A stretch of DNA of 64,000 nt, taken from positions 496,001-560,000 of the forward strand of contig NZ_FTOA01000003.1 of NCBI RefSeq assembly GCF_900156605.1, read 5' to 3'. Source of the stretch: Insolitispirillum peregrinum. Lineage in GTDB: Bacteria > Pseudomonadota > Alphaproteobacteria > Rhodospirillales > Rhodospirillaceae. The first letter of the stretch is position 1. Each line of letters begins with the position of its first letter. The notes under the pieces are model-generated. The model was not told where the DNA came from and did not search any database. It saw only the letters and a program-made list of their open reading frames with translations. Position numbers and translations under genes: made by a program. Shown here piece by piece: positions 47,703-55,912 of the stretch.

Positions 47703-48073
47703 CGTTGCGGCCTTGCGCTGACGTATTCCGGGGCGGGCAAGGACGCCGGTGCCCGGCTGCTCTGACTGAGCACCGTGCGGCCCGGTGACGCGCTGCCGCG
47801 CATCGGGATGGCATCCATCGGCAGCACCTGATCAGAGGTCATCGGGCGCAGGTCAGGCAAATGACGGGCGGCCAGATCGCGCAGGCGGTCGGGATTGTTG
47901 AGGAACGTCCATTCTGCCTGCAGGACGTGGATCGCCGTCTGGTCGGCCTTGATCTTGCGATTGAGGCGCGCCAGCTGGTCTTCCTTGGTCTGCACGTCAT
48001 GCTTCAGCAGGAACAGACTGATTCCGGCGAGCAGGGCCAGAACGGCCCACAGAATGGTCATGCCTCGAACCAT
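47699..48073 (-). CDS. ftsL: cell division protein FtsL
   Basis: A 124-residue small bitopic divisome protein: helix MTILWAVLALLAGISLFLLK near the N terminus, then a periplasmic leucine-zipper-like coiled coil (QTKEDQLARLNRKIKADQTA, IHVLQAEWTFLNNPDRLRDL). The tail is Pro/Ser-rich. Assignment rests on position between rsmH and ftsI and on this architecture. Its ATG is fused to the rsmH stop (TAATG), and it overlaps ftsI by 4 bp. Confidence 0.88.
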   Translation of the reverse strand: MVRGMTILWAVLALLAGISLFLLKHDVQTKEDQLARLNRKIKADQTAIHVLQAEWTFLNNPDRLRDLAARHLPDLRPMTSDQVLPMDAIPMRGSASPGRTVLSQSSRAPASLPAPEYVSARPQR

Positions 48074-49062
48074 TATGCCTCCTTGCCATCACGCGGAGGC
48101 GTCTCAAGCCGCTCGGCAGCCCGCAGTTTCGCCGAGCGGGCGCGCGGGTTGTGGCGGGCCTCGTCGGTGCTGGCGGCAACGGCCTTGCGGGTCAGCAGGG
48201 CAAAGGTGGGGGCCGGACCGGCCACTTCTCCGGGCAGCAGGCGCGAACCGCCGCTGCGGTCGTCGGCGCGATCCTTGAGGAAGGCCTTCACTTCCCGGTC
48301 TTCGAGGGAATGGAAGCTGACAACGACCAGACGGCCACCCGGGCGCAGAACCCGTTCCGCCGCCTCGAGACAGCGTTGCAGTTCACCGATTTCGTCGTTG
48401 ACGTAAATGCGCAGGGCCTGAAAGGTGCGGGTGGCCGGATCAATCAGGTCTTTGGGGCTTTTGCGCACCACCCGGCGGATCAGGTTGGCCAGATCAGCGG
48501 TGGTGGTAAAGGGGCCAACGCTCTGGCGGTCGGCACAGATGGCGCGGGCAATGCGCCGTGACTGCCGTTCATCGCCATACTGATAGATGATGTTGGCCAG
48601 CTCGGTTTCTTCGGTTTCGTTGACCACGTCGGCGGCGCTGCGTCCAGCCAGTTCCATCCGCATGTCCAGCGGCCCCTGGCGCATGAACGAAAACCCGCGG
48701 TCGGCCTGATCGATCTGGAACGACGAAACGCCGACATCCAGCACCACGCCGTCAACGAACGGGACATCATGTTCGGCCAGCAGACGGTCGAGGTCGCCAA
48801 AGCGTCCGGCAATAAAGCGGAAGCGGTCGGGGAAGTCGGCCTTCACGGCTTCGGCGCGGGGAATGGCCTGCGGGTCGCGGTCAATGCCGATGATTTGCAC
48901 TTTCGGCATGGCCTGCAACAGGGCGCGGGTATAGCCGCCGCCACCAAAGGTACCATCGACGATCACCAGCCCGTCGCCATCGGGGGCTGACGGCGGAATC
49001 AGGGCGGCGACGGATTCCGTCAGCATCACCGGGATATGACTGTAGGAGGGCTGGTGGGTCAT
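48073..49062 (-). CDS. rsmH: 16S rRNA (cytosine(1402)-N(4))-methyltransferase
   Basis: A 329-residue SAM-dependent methyltransferase (MraW). Motifs are HIPVMLTESVAAL, VDGTFGGGGYTRALL (SAM site), GVVLDVGVSSFQIDQADRGF, GPLDMRM and VVVSFHSLEDREVKAFLKDR. It modifies C1402 of 16S rRNA in the decoding centre. It overlaps mraZ by 4 bp and is joined to ftsL by TAATG. Confidence 0.97.
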   Translation of the reverse strand: MTHQPSYSHIPVMLTESVAALIPPSAPDGDGLVIVDGTFGGGGYTRALLQAMPKVQIIGIDRDPQAIPRAEAVKADFPDRFRFIAGRFGDLDRLLAEHDVPFVDGVVLDVGVSSFQIDQADRGFSFMRQGPLDMRMELAGRSAADVVNETEETELANIIYQYGDERQSRRIARAICADRQSVGPFTTTADLANLIRRVVRKSPKDLIDPATRTFQALRIYVNDEIGELQRCLEAAERVLRPGGRLVVVSFHSLEDREVKAFLKDRADDRSGGSRLLPGEVAGPAPTFALLTRKAVAASTDEARHNPRARSAKLRAAERLETPPRDGKEA

Positions 49063-49559
49063 GGCTGGTCTCCGGTTTTGGACAGGGTGGGGCGGACCAG
49101 CACATTCGGTTTGCGACCGCCGGTGCGGCGCAAGGTAGCAGCAAGCTTTTTCTGGTGATTCCGGGGGGACAGGATCAGGAATTTGCTCCCCAGCCCCCAG
49201 AACACGGCGCTATCGCTGATGTCAGCGTGGTCCAGCAGGGCCTGGGGGAGAACGACGCGCCCGTCAGCATCACAGGCGAGTTCGTTGGCCATGCCGAACG
49301 TCAGCTCGGTAAACGACTGGTACTCTTCACTATAGATGCCATAGCTGGCGGCGACGGCCTCCTGCATGGCGTGGAGCTGGCCATAGCCCATTCCTTCCAG
49401 ATAGGGAGGATCGTCGGGTTGATCCGGGTCGGGAAACGACGGGATCGCGACAAAGCCACAGCCATCATCGGAGGACAGATGCTTGCGGAACGACGCCGGA
49501 ACGGACACGCGCCCTTTCCGGTCGACCTTGTTGTTATGGTTGCCTAGGAAAAGCGGCAT
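49059..49559 (-). CDS. mraZ: transcriptional regulator MraZ
   Basis: A 166-residue protein with two SpoVT-AbrB-like DNA-binding repeats: NKVDRKGRVSVPASFR near the N terminus and CDADGRVVLPQALL near residue 90. MraZ forms a ring and represses its own dcw promoter by binding a series of direct repeats. The ATG at 49559 begins the canonical MPLFLGNHNNKVD; upstream in-frame codons are not conserved. First gene of the cluster. Matching repeats are found at 49728-49761. Confidence 0.95.
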   Translation of the reverse strand: MPLFLGNHNNKVDRKGRVSVPASFRKHLSSDDGCGFVAIPSFPDPDQPDDPPYLEGMGYGQLHAMQEAVAASYGIYSEEYQSFTELTFGMANELACDADGRVVLPQALLDHADISDSAVFWGLGSKFLILSPRNHQKKLAATLRRTGGRKPNVLVRPTLSKTGDQP

Positions 49560-49727
49560 CGCTTTCCGGCCTTCCGTTCCGTTGGCACCCTGATGGCAGG
49601 GTGCCGCGCTGCACCTGTCCCCGGATGGGGTCCCGTCTTGTCCCGTGGTGCAACCAACCGGTGATTTTTCTCCTGGTCTGGTCTCTGCGCGCCCTAGTGC
49701 CTTTCGGGCGCGCGCAACGGTCCTTGA

Positions 49728-49761
49728 TGGGAAAACATGGTATCGCATGGGAACAGATGGG
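49728..49761 (+). promoter_or_regulatory. MraZ operator (four direct repeats at 10-bp spacing)
   Basis: TGGG (49728), TGGT (49738), TGGG (49748) and TGGG (49758) are spaced by exactly 10 bp, the helical-turn spacing described for MraZ boxes. They lie 170-200 bp upstream of the mraZ start, with the TGGG on the strand opposite to mraZ. Confidence 0.65.
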
Positions 49762-49762
49762 T

Positions 49763-50569
49763 GTCAATGACACCTCTGCGGAATTACTTGGGAAAGTCCC
49801 GCATTGACAAGAAAATGCTCCTGTTTTTGCAATAGATGAGGTTTTTGATATTACTGAATTGATTTTGATGAATTTTACGGTAAGACGCAAGATTTTACCT
49901 TAAGTTTGTTCTTCTTTTGTTCATTTTTCTGGCAAGAGAGTGATTGTCTTTTTTCGTCTCTTTTCGTGTGCTAACCCCCAGAGGGGCGGGGCCGATTCTA
50001 TCGGGAAATGGTGAGCGATTCCTGTGTTGCGCATTTGGAAAAGCAGAGGGGAATCGCGCGATGGATATGTTGATGAAACAGGGGGTATATGAAAAAGGGG
50101 CACATTATAAGCCTTTGATTTATGGTAATTATCTCGGCATGTGATGGCTGTCATAGTCAGGGGGGAAATTGCTTGTGTGATGGCGAATATCCCTTTGGGA
50201 ATGCCGGAAATGTCAAGCTGCGCTCTATGGGGTGTGGGGGGATCGGTGCTGGGGAGATGGATTTCTGTGGGTGTGTTTTTTCGGGGAAAGTATCGCGTGG
50301 GTAGTGTTCTGAGGGGTGGGGACGCTTAAAAAGTAATAAGTTTTTTATTGGTATTTGTTTTTTCTGTCTATATTTCATTTTATACTGCGGAATAATATAT
50401 ATTCTATGATTATTTTAGGAAATATATAATATATTGTGTGTATAATTTAGAATTAATGGGTGTTTTTTGAATAAAACGTGCATTATTTTCTTTTGATATC
50501 TTGTGAGTTAAAGTGGTTTCTGAGCTTGGTCATTTAATGAAAAGGGCTGTTGTCTCTGCTCTTACACAT
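49763..50569. other. long intergenic region between mraZ and rnpB
   Basis: About 800 bp with no recognisable gene. The part nearest mraZ should hold the dcw promoter. Bases 50330-50560 are strongly AT-rich. Short open frames (for example 50141-50329) are low-complexity and have no family match. Confidence 0.5.
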
Positions 50570-50592
50570 AAAAAATAGGCCAAATGGCCTAT
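50570..50592 (-). terminator. terminator of rnpB
   Basis: On the minus strand ATAGGCC, loop ATTT, GGCCTAT, then TTTTTT. It lies 60 bp past the rnpB 3' end. Confidence 0.75.
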
Positions 50593-50651
50593 GTCGTGTG
50601 GCGTAACAGCCGCAAGGGTGCATATGCTAACGAATGGTTGGGAGGAACAAG

Positions 50652-51043
<392 letters not shown>

Positions 51044-51055
51044 ACGGGCACTCTA

Positions 51056-51112
51056 GAGCATTGTGCGAAAAGTGGGAACCGGTTTTCGCAAAAACAATGC
51101 GGCAAACTAAAA
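51056..51112 (-). repeat. R2 repeat, distal half, split by an R1 insertion
   Basis: Read on the minus strand it contains GCATTGTTTTTGCG, AAAACCGG, CCCACTTTTCGCACAATGC and TCTAGAG, ending 13 bp before the rnpB 5' end and oriented toward it. The other half of the element continues beyond the R1 copy at about 51272-51296 (minus strand GAGCAGGGTGCGTTAAATCG). Confidence 0.75.
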
Positions 51113-51271
51113 AGCAAGGTCATGGAGCGCTGCTCCACACCTCGCCGGGGCCTTGAGGCCCCGGACCCCATTGATTTGATATTGAAAGAAAAAAATGGGG
51201 GTTTGGGGGCATCGCACCCAAACGGGTATGGGCGGTAGCCCATCTTTCAGCCAGAATCGTCATGTCCTGTG
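51113..51271 (-). repeat. R1 dispersed element, copy D, nested within an R2 repeat
   Basis: It carries GGAGCGCTGCTCC, GGGGCC/GGCCCCGG, the A/T-rich centre and GGGCGGTAGCCC, in the same orientation as copy C. The outer end GTCATGTCCTGTG (51259-51271) matches the R1 terminal repeat in 11 of 13 positions. R2 sequence flanks both sides. Confidence 0.75.
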
Positions 51272-51346
51272 ACGTCCGATTTAACGCACCCTGCTCGTGC
51301 CGCATTTTCCGAGTGATTGACCGTAGACGGTCAACTTTAGGATGCT

Positions 51347-52798
51347 CTAATGGACCGTGCAAGCCATGCAGGGATCAAAGCTGCGCACGATGTGCTGGAC
51401 CGCCAGCGCGCGGGAGGGGGTGACGTCTGCGGGCAGCGCCAGCCCGTGCAGGGCCTGTTCCAGCGGACCGGGGACGCCCGCCTGATCGCGGGGGGAAAAG
51501 TTCCAGGTGGTGGGGGCGATGATCTGGTATTGGGTCAGGCGGTTTTGCCGGATGGCCAGCCAGTGCCCGAGGGCACCACGGGCGGCTTCGGTCAGGCCGA
51601 TGCCAACCGCATCAGAGGGGAGGGGAGCATCGGTGTAAAAGGCCTGATGCGGGCGGATGGCACGCGCCCATTGTTCCATGGCCGGAATCAGTGCGGCCAT
51701 TTCCAGAAAGCGGGCCATCACCCGGCTGGCGACGCTGGACCCTTGGCTCCATCCTTGCGCCCGCAGCAACGGATGCCCGGCGATGACCTGCCGTGCCCAC
51801 GCGCCAGTCTGATGGGGCTTGCCTGCCAGCCGGGGAGCTTTGCTCCAGCTATAGGCGTTGTCCTTGTGTGGATTGGGGCGGTTGTGGCTTTCCCATGGCG
51901 GCTGCGGGGGGCCATCCATCCAGCTCGACCCCAGATCTTCGGTCAGCGAGAACAGGGCGATCGAGGTCGGCGGAAAGCCTTGCCCGGCGGGAAACAGGCG
52001 GGTTCCATCCGGGTCGGCGTAGGCCCCGAAGGATAAGGGCGGAGCGGTGCAGGCCCCCAACCCTGACAGGTTCAGCGCGGTGCAGAGGTGCAGGAAAAAG
52101 CGGAAGTCGCAGCTTTCGGGGGCATCGGCGGCTTGATAGGCCGCCAGGGCATCCGGGGTGGACAGGGCCTGAATCTGTTCCAGCGGGGCAGAAAAGACCT
52201 GCTCTTCCAGCCCGCGCCGAACATCGCTGAGGATCGACAGCAGGCGGACCTTGCTGCCAGTGTCGGCGGTGCTGGTGGTGCCGCCCGGCTGAATGGCCAG
52301 CGAGTGCGGCCATTTGCCTGCCAGTTGGCCGATCAGGTGCAGAATACGGGCGCGCAGGCGGATCATGGCGGCACTGCGGCGCCCCTGATTGGCCTTGTAG
52401 GCGGCAACGGCAAAGTCGTGCCAGCGATGGGAGCGGTAAAAGTCCTGAGCGAAGTCAGGGAGGAAAAACACAAAGCTGTGGGTCAGGTGGTCGGCAAGGT
52501 TTTCCGCCGCCTGTAACAGGTTCAGGGCGTGGATGCCATTGGCAGGCGGGGTAATGTCGGCGGCCTGTCGCAGGGCGGCGGCAGCGGCGATGGACTGTGA
52601 AACCGAACAGATGCCGCAGACGCGCGGGGCAATGGTCAGGGCATCGAGCGGTGCCCGGCCCAGCAGGATCTGTTCAAAGCCGCGATAGAGGGGGGAGACC
52701 ACTTCGGCCCGGCTGACCTGCTGGTTGTCAAGAGTCAGGCGAACCTCAAGATCCCCTTCAACCCGGTTGAAGGGGCCGATCACCAGACGTGTGCTCAT
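51347..52798 (-). CDS. hupV: regulatory (sensor) [NiFe] hydrogenase large subunit
   Basis: A 483-residue large subunit. NiFe ligands are in RVCGIC (Cys61, Cys64) and the C-terminal DPCMACTVH (Cys477, Cys480), with His483 as the last residue. The absence of any residues after that His means no endopeptidase maturation, a hallmark of HupV/HoxC H2 sensors rather than uptake hydrogenases. With HupU it would bind H2 and signal to a HupT-type kinase. It lies 12 bp downstream of hupU. No kinase or regulator gene is adjacent. Confidence 0.88.
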   Translation of the reverse strand: MSTRLVIGPFNRVEGDLEVRLTLDNQQVSRAEVVSPLYRGFEQILLGRAPLDALTIAPRVCGICSVSQSIAAAAALRQAADITPPANGIHALNLLQAAENLADHLTHSFVFFLPDFAQDFYRSHRWHDFAVAAYKANQGRRSAAMIRLRARILHLIGQLAGKWPHSLAIQPGGTTSTADTGSKVRLLSILSDVRRGLEEQVFSAPLEQIQALSTPDALAAYQAADAPESCDFRFFLHLCTALNLSGLGACTAPPLSFGAYADPDGTRLFPAGQGFPPTSIALFSLTEDLGSSWMDGPPQPPWESHNRPNPHKDNAYSWSKAPRLAGKPHQTGAWARQVIAGHPLLRAQGWSQGSSVASRVMARFLEMAALIPAMEQWARAIRPHQAFYTDAPLPSDAVGIGLTEAARGALGHWLAIRQNRLTQYQIIAPTTWNFSPRDQAGVPGPLEQALHGLALPADVTPSRALAVQHIVRSFDPCMACTVH

Positions 52799-52810
52799 GG
52801 TTGTTGCGCC

Positions 52811-53860
52811 TCAGTCTTCATGCCGACGGGCCGGGGGACGGGCCGGAGGGATGGTGATGTGGTGGCTGGTGGCATTCTGGCGAACCCGTTCCGGGGTGGC
52901 CGACTTTGACAGCGCCGCCAGCGCCAGAAACCACGCCTTGGGCATGTCCACCGGCAGGCCAACCGGAATGCCGGCGACTTTGGCGGTTTCCTGAAACGGG
53001 GCAACGGGGTCTTCAAAGCCGGGCATGGTGCAGGCGATGCAGGGGGTTCCGGCATTGGTGCATGATCCGCCGCCGTTCCACTGGCGCAAGGAGCAATCCC
53101 CGACCGCCTGCGTTGCCTTGCAGCCGAGGTTTTCCATCAGGCAGCCGCGTTGATGGATGGCCTGCGCACTGGCCTTGAACTCGTAGAATTCATTGCGACC
53201 ACAGCCATGATGGGCCAGATGGTCGGCAAAAAAGCGCGGGCGGCCAAAATCATCCAGATCCTGCCGACCCAGATCACCCAACGCCAGCGAGGCCAGGGTT
53301 TCGCTGATCCAGCCCGGATGCGGGGCGCAGCCGACGACATTGATCACCGGCAGGCCGGACGGGTCATGCCACGATGACGGCAGCAGGCCAGCTCCCCGGT
53401 GACTGCCGTGATAGTGCAGGCCCGTCGCCCCGGTGCTGGCACTGTTGGCGGCGGGAATGCCGCCAAAGGCGGCGCAGGAGCCGATGGCGACCACATGGCG
53501 GGCGACCGCGCTCAACTGGCGCGCCAGCTCAATGACCGGCAGGCCCAGACCGGCAAAGCGGTGGATGGCGCCGCTGCCGTCGTGGCCCATCATCAGGGCG
53601 CCTTCAATACACAGGATGTCGAGCGGCTGGCGTCTGGCAAGGATGGCATCGAGCAGGGCGAGGCAGGTGTCGCCGGTGCTTTCGGACAGGCCGGGATGCC
53701 ACAACAGGTCGAGGCCGAAATCGTCGAGAATGGCCGCCAGCCCCTTGTCTTCGGCCCCCAGTGCGGCCATCGAACAGCCGCCGCAACTGCCCGCCTGCAA
53801 CCACAGGACGGTCGGGCGAGCGGGCGTATTGGCAAGGGGTGTCGAGGTCGGTTGGGTCAT
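52811..53860 (-). CDS. hupU: regulatory (sensor) [NiFe] hydrogenase small subunit
   Basis: A 349-residue iron-sulfur subunit. The proximal cluster uses LWLQAGSCGGCSM, IGSCAAFGG and VVGCAPHPGW; medial and distal clusters use HHGCGRNEFYE, ENLGCK, SCTNAGTPCIACTMPGFED. There is no Tat signal peptide, consistent with a cytoplasmic H2 sensor. The ATG at 53860 (MTQPTSTP) was preferred over an in-frame ATG at 53950, whose extra residues have no family support; neither has a strong ribosome-binding site. Confidence 0.88.
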   Translation of the reverse strand: MTQPTSTPLANTPARPTVLWLQAGSCGGCSMAALGAEDKGLAAILDDFGLDLLWHPGLSESTGDTCLALLDAILARRQPLDILCIEGALMMGHDGSGAIHRFAGLGLPVIELARQLSAVARHVVAIGSCAAFGGIPAANSASTGATGLHYHGSHRGAGLLPSSWHDPSGLPVINVVGCAPHPGWISETLASLALGDLGRQDLDDFGRPRFFADHLAHHGCGRNEFYEFKASAQAIHQRGCLMENLGCKATQAVGDCSLRQWNGGGSCTNAGTPCIACTMPGFEDPVAPFQETAKVAGIPVGLPVDMPKAWFLALAALSKSATPERVRQNATSHHITIPPARPPARRHED

Positions 53861-54176
53861 GACCGCATGGTACTGCCAATGTCGATTGGACGAAAGAGGC
53901 GGTCTGTCATGATTCTGGCGGAAAAAAGAGGGGAAAGGCTGCGGAGGCATGCCGCATGAGCCCTTTCCCCTTGAGGTGGTCGAGGGTGTAGTCCGGGAAA
54001 AGCGGCAGGACTCCTCATGCCTGCCACACCGCGTGCCAGCATGATGGATGGCTGATGCTGACGCTTTTCACGTCAGGGAGGGAGGGTAGGGCTGTATCCG
54101 GGCCTCCCTGTCCCCGGATACGGCATCCCCGTCCCCCGGCGGATGGACGGGGGGCGGGAATCCGGAAACGGGAGGG
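53861..54176. other. intergenic region upstream of hupU
   Basis: A GC-rich spacer expected to hold the hupU promoter. Near 54125-54170 there are runs of C and G with CCCGTCC/GGACGGG pairing, which could end the minus-strand gene upstream. No gene recognised. Confidence 0.4.
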
Positions 54177-54404
54177 TCAGGAGGCTGTTCCGGGTGTTTC
54201 CAGCCACGCCATCCAGCGACCGAGCGAATCCTGGGTGGTGGCGATGTCGGACCAGCAGTGTAAGACCCTATCGGGGTCGTGGTGGCCCTGGCGGGCAAAA
54301 TAGTGGAAGATTTCGGCGCGTAATCCCTCTTTGGTTGCGGTCTTGCCCGCAATCCGGGATTTCCAGGCGGCGATCCGTTCCGCGTCCCAGCTCGTGAAGT
54401 ACAT
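54177..54404 (-). CDS. small protein of unknown function
   Basis: A 75-residue product (MYFTSWDAERIAAWKSRIAG, then ATKEGLRAEIFHYFARQGHH). It is soluble, helical and Trp/His-rich; family not recognised. GGAGG lies 9 nt before the ATG at 54404; a longer in-frame start at 54431 is less well placed. It is divergent from the threonine dehydratase gene. Confidence 0.55.
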   Translation of the reverse strand: MYFTSWDAERIAAWKSRIAGKTATKEGLRAEIFHYFARQGHHDPDRVLHCWSDIATTQDSLGRWMAWLETPGTAS

Positions 54405-54658
54405 GGACGTTGCCCTCCCCAGGCTTCCCATGGTGTTATCTTCGTTTGTTCAGGTGTGCTCCCTGTGGCAGGCTCGTCCCCTTTTGCCCTCTGTGATGGG
54501 GCATTGTGCAAAGGAAACTGTCTCCCGCGAATACCCACAATGCCACAGAGGATAAAGCCTGTCGAATGGTACAAAAGGAGCTGTGTCTGCTCCTGCACAA
54601 CGTCCCCGCTGCCTGCCGCCGCGTCCTGACGCCGCATGACCGTAAGGTGAAAGAAATC

Positions 54659-55912
54659 ATGAGTGTTGCGACCATCCCGCCCTTGCCGACCCTGGAAGAC
54701 GTCACCGCTGCGGCCGAGCGGATCAAGGGGGCCATTTCCCGCTCACCGACGGTCGAATCGGTGACGCTGGGACAACTGGTCGGTGCGCGGGTCGCCCTGA
54801 AGTTCGAGAACCTGCAATTTACCGCCTCGTTCAAGGAACGCGGGGCGCTCAACCGTCTGCTGTGCCTGCCGCCCGAGGCGCAAAAGGCCGGGGTGATCGC
54901 CATGAGCGCCGGGAACCATGCGCAAGGGGTGGCGTATCATGCCCAGCGGCTGGGGATTCCGGCAACCATCGTGATGCCGCGCGGCACGCCGTTCGTGAAG
55001 GTCGAGCACACCGAGCATTTCGGGGCCACCGTCCTGCTGGAAGGTGACAGTCTGGCGGAATCCTTTGCCCATGCGCTGGCGGTGGGGGCAGAACAGGGGC
55101 TGACCTTTGTCCATCCCTATGACGATCCTCTGGTGATCGCCGGGCAGGGGACGGCGGCGCTGGAGATGCTGGAAGACACTCCGTGGCCGCTGGATGTGGT
55201 GGTGGTGCCGATTGGCGGTGGCGGGCTGATTTCCGGCATGGCAACGGCCATCAAGGCCCTGTCGCCGCAGACCGAAGTGATCGGAGTCCAGACGGCCCTG
55301 TATCCGTCGATGCCCTGCGCCCTGCGTGGGGATGATGATGCGCTGATGGTCGGCGGCGCGACCATTGCCGAAGGCATCGCGGTCAAGCAGGCGGGCAAGC
55401 TGACGCGCGAGGTGGTCCGCCAGCGGGTTGATGACATCGTGCTGGTGGACGAAGACCATCTGGAGCGGGCGATCGTCACCCTGCTGTCGATTGAAAAGAC
55501 GGTGGTCGAAGGTGCCGGGGCGGCGGCTCTGGCGGCGGTTCTGAGTGATCCGCAGCGGTTTGCCGGTCGTTCGGTCGGACTGGTGCTGTCGGGCGGCAAC
55601 ATTGACCAGCGCTTGCTGGCCAGTGTGATCCTGCGGGATCTGGTGCGCGGGGGACGTCTGGCCCGCCTGCAGGTCCGCATTCCCGATCAGCCGGGGGCTT
55701 TGGCGCGCATTACGGCGCTGATTGCCAAGGCAGGCGGCAACATTGTTGATGTGGCCCACCAGCGGGTGTTCAGCACCCTGCCTGCCAAGGAAACCAGTCT
55801 GGAGGTCGCGGTGGAAACGATGGATGCCCGCCGCCTGCGCGAACTGATCGCCGCCTTGCGGGCCGCCGGCTATACCGTCGAAATTCTCGATGGCCGGGTT
55901 CAGGAAGACTGA
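54659..55912 (+). CDS. ilvA: threonine dehydratase (threonine ammonia-lyase)
   Basis: A 417-residue PLP enzyme making 2-oxobutanoate from threonine for isoleucine synthesis. The PLP Lys is Lys59 in FTASFKERGA; the phosphate-binding loop is PIGGGGLISGM. A single C-terminal ACT domain (about 340-417; QVRIPDQPGALARITALIAK) suggests allosteric control. This is the shorter ACT-type enzyme rather than the E. coli IlvA with two ACT-like repeats. The ATG at 54659 has AAGGTGA upstream. Its end overlaps the convergent kinase gene by 13 bp. Confidence 0.93.
   Translation: MSVATIPPLPTLEDVTAAAERIKGAISRSPTVESVTLGQLVGARVALKFENLQFTASFKERGALNRLLCLPPEAQKAGVIAMSAGNHAQGVAYHAQRLGIPATIVMPRGTPFVKVEHTEHFGATVLLEGDSLAESFAHALAVGAEQGLTFVHPYDDPLVIAGQGTAALEMLEDTPWPLDVVVVPIGGGGLISGMATAIKALSPQTEVIGVQTALYPSMPCALRGDDDALMVGGATIAEGIAVKQAGKLTREVVRQRVDDIVLVDEDHLERAIVTLLSIEKTVVEGAGAAALAAVLSDPQRFAGRSVGLVLSGGNIDQRLLASVILRDLVRGGRLARLQVRIPDQPGALARITALIAKAGGNIVDVAHQRVFSTLPAKETSLEVAVETMDARRLRELIAALRAAGYTVEILDGRVQED

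Noticed and set aside
50141-50329. 62-residue Gly/Val/Cys-rich frame between mraZ and rnpB
   Set aside because: Low complexity, overlapping open frames in all phases, no family match.
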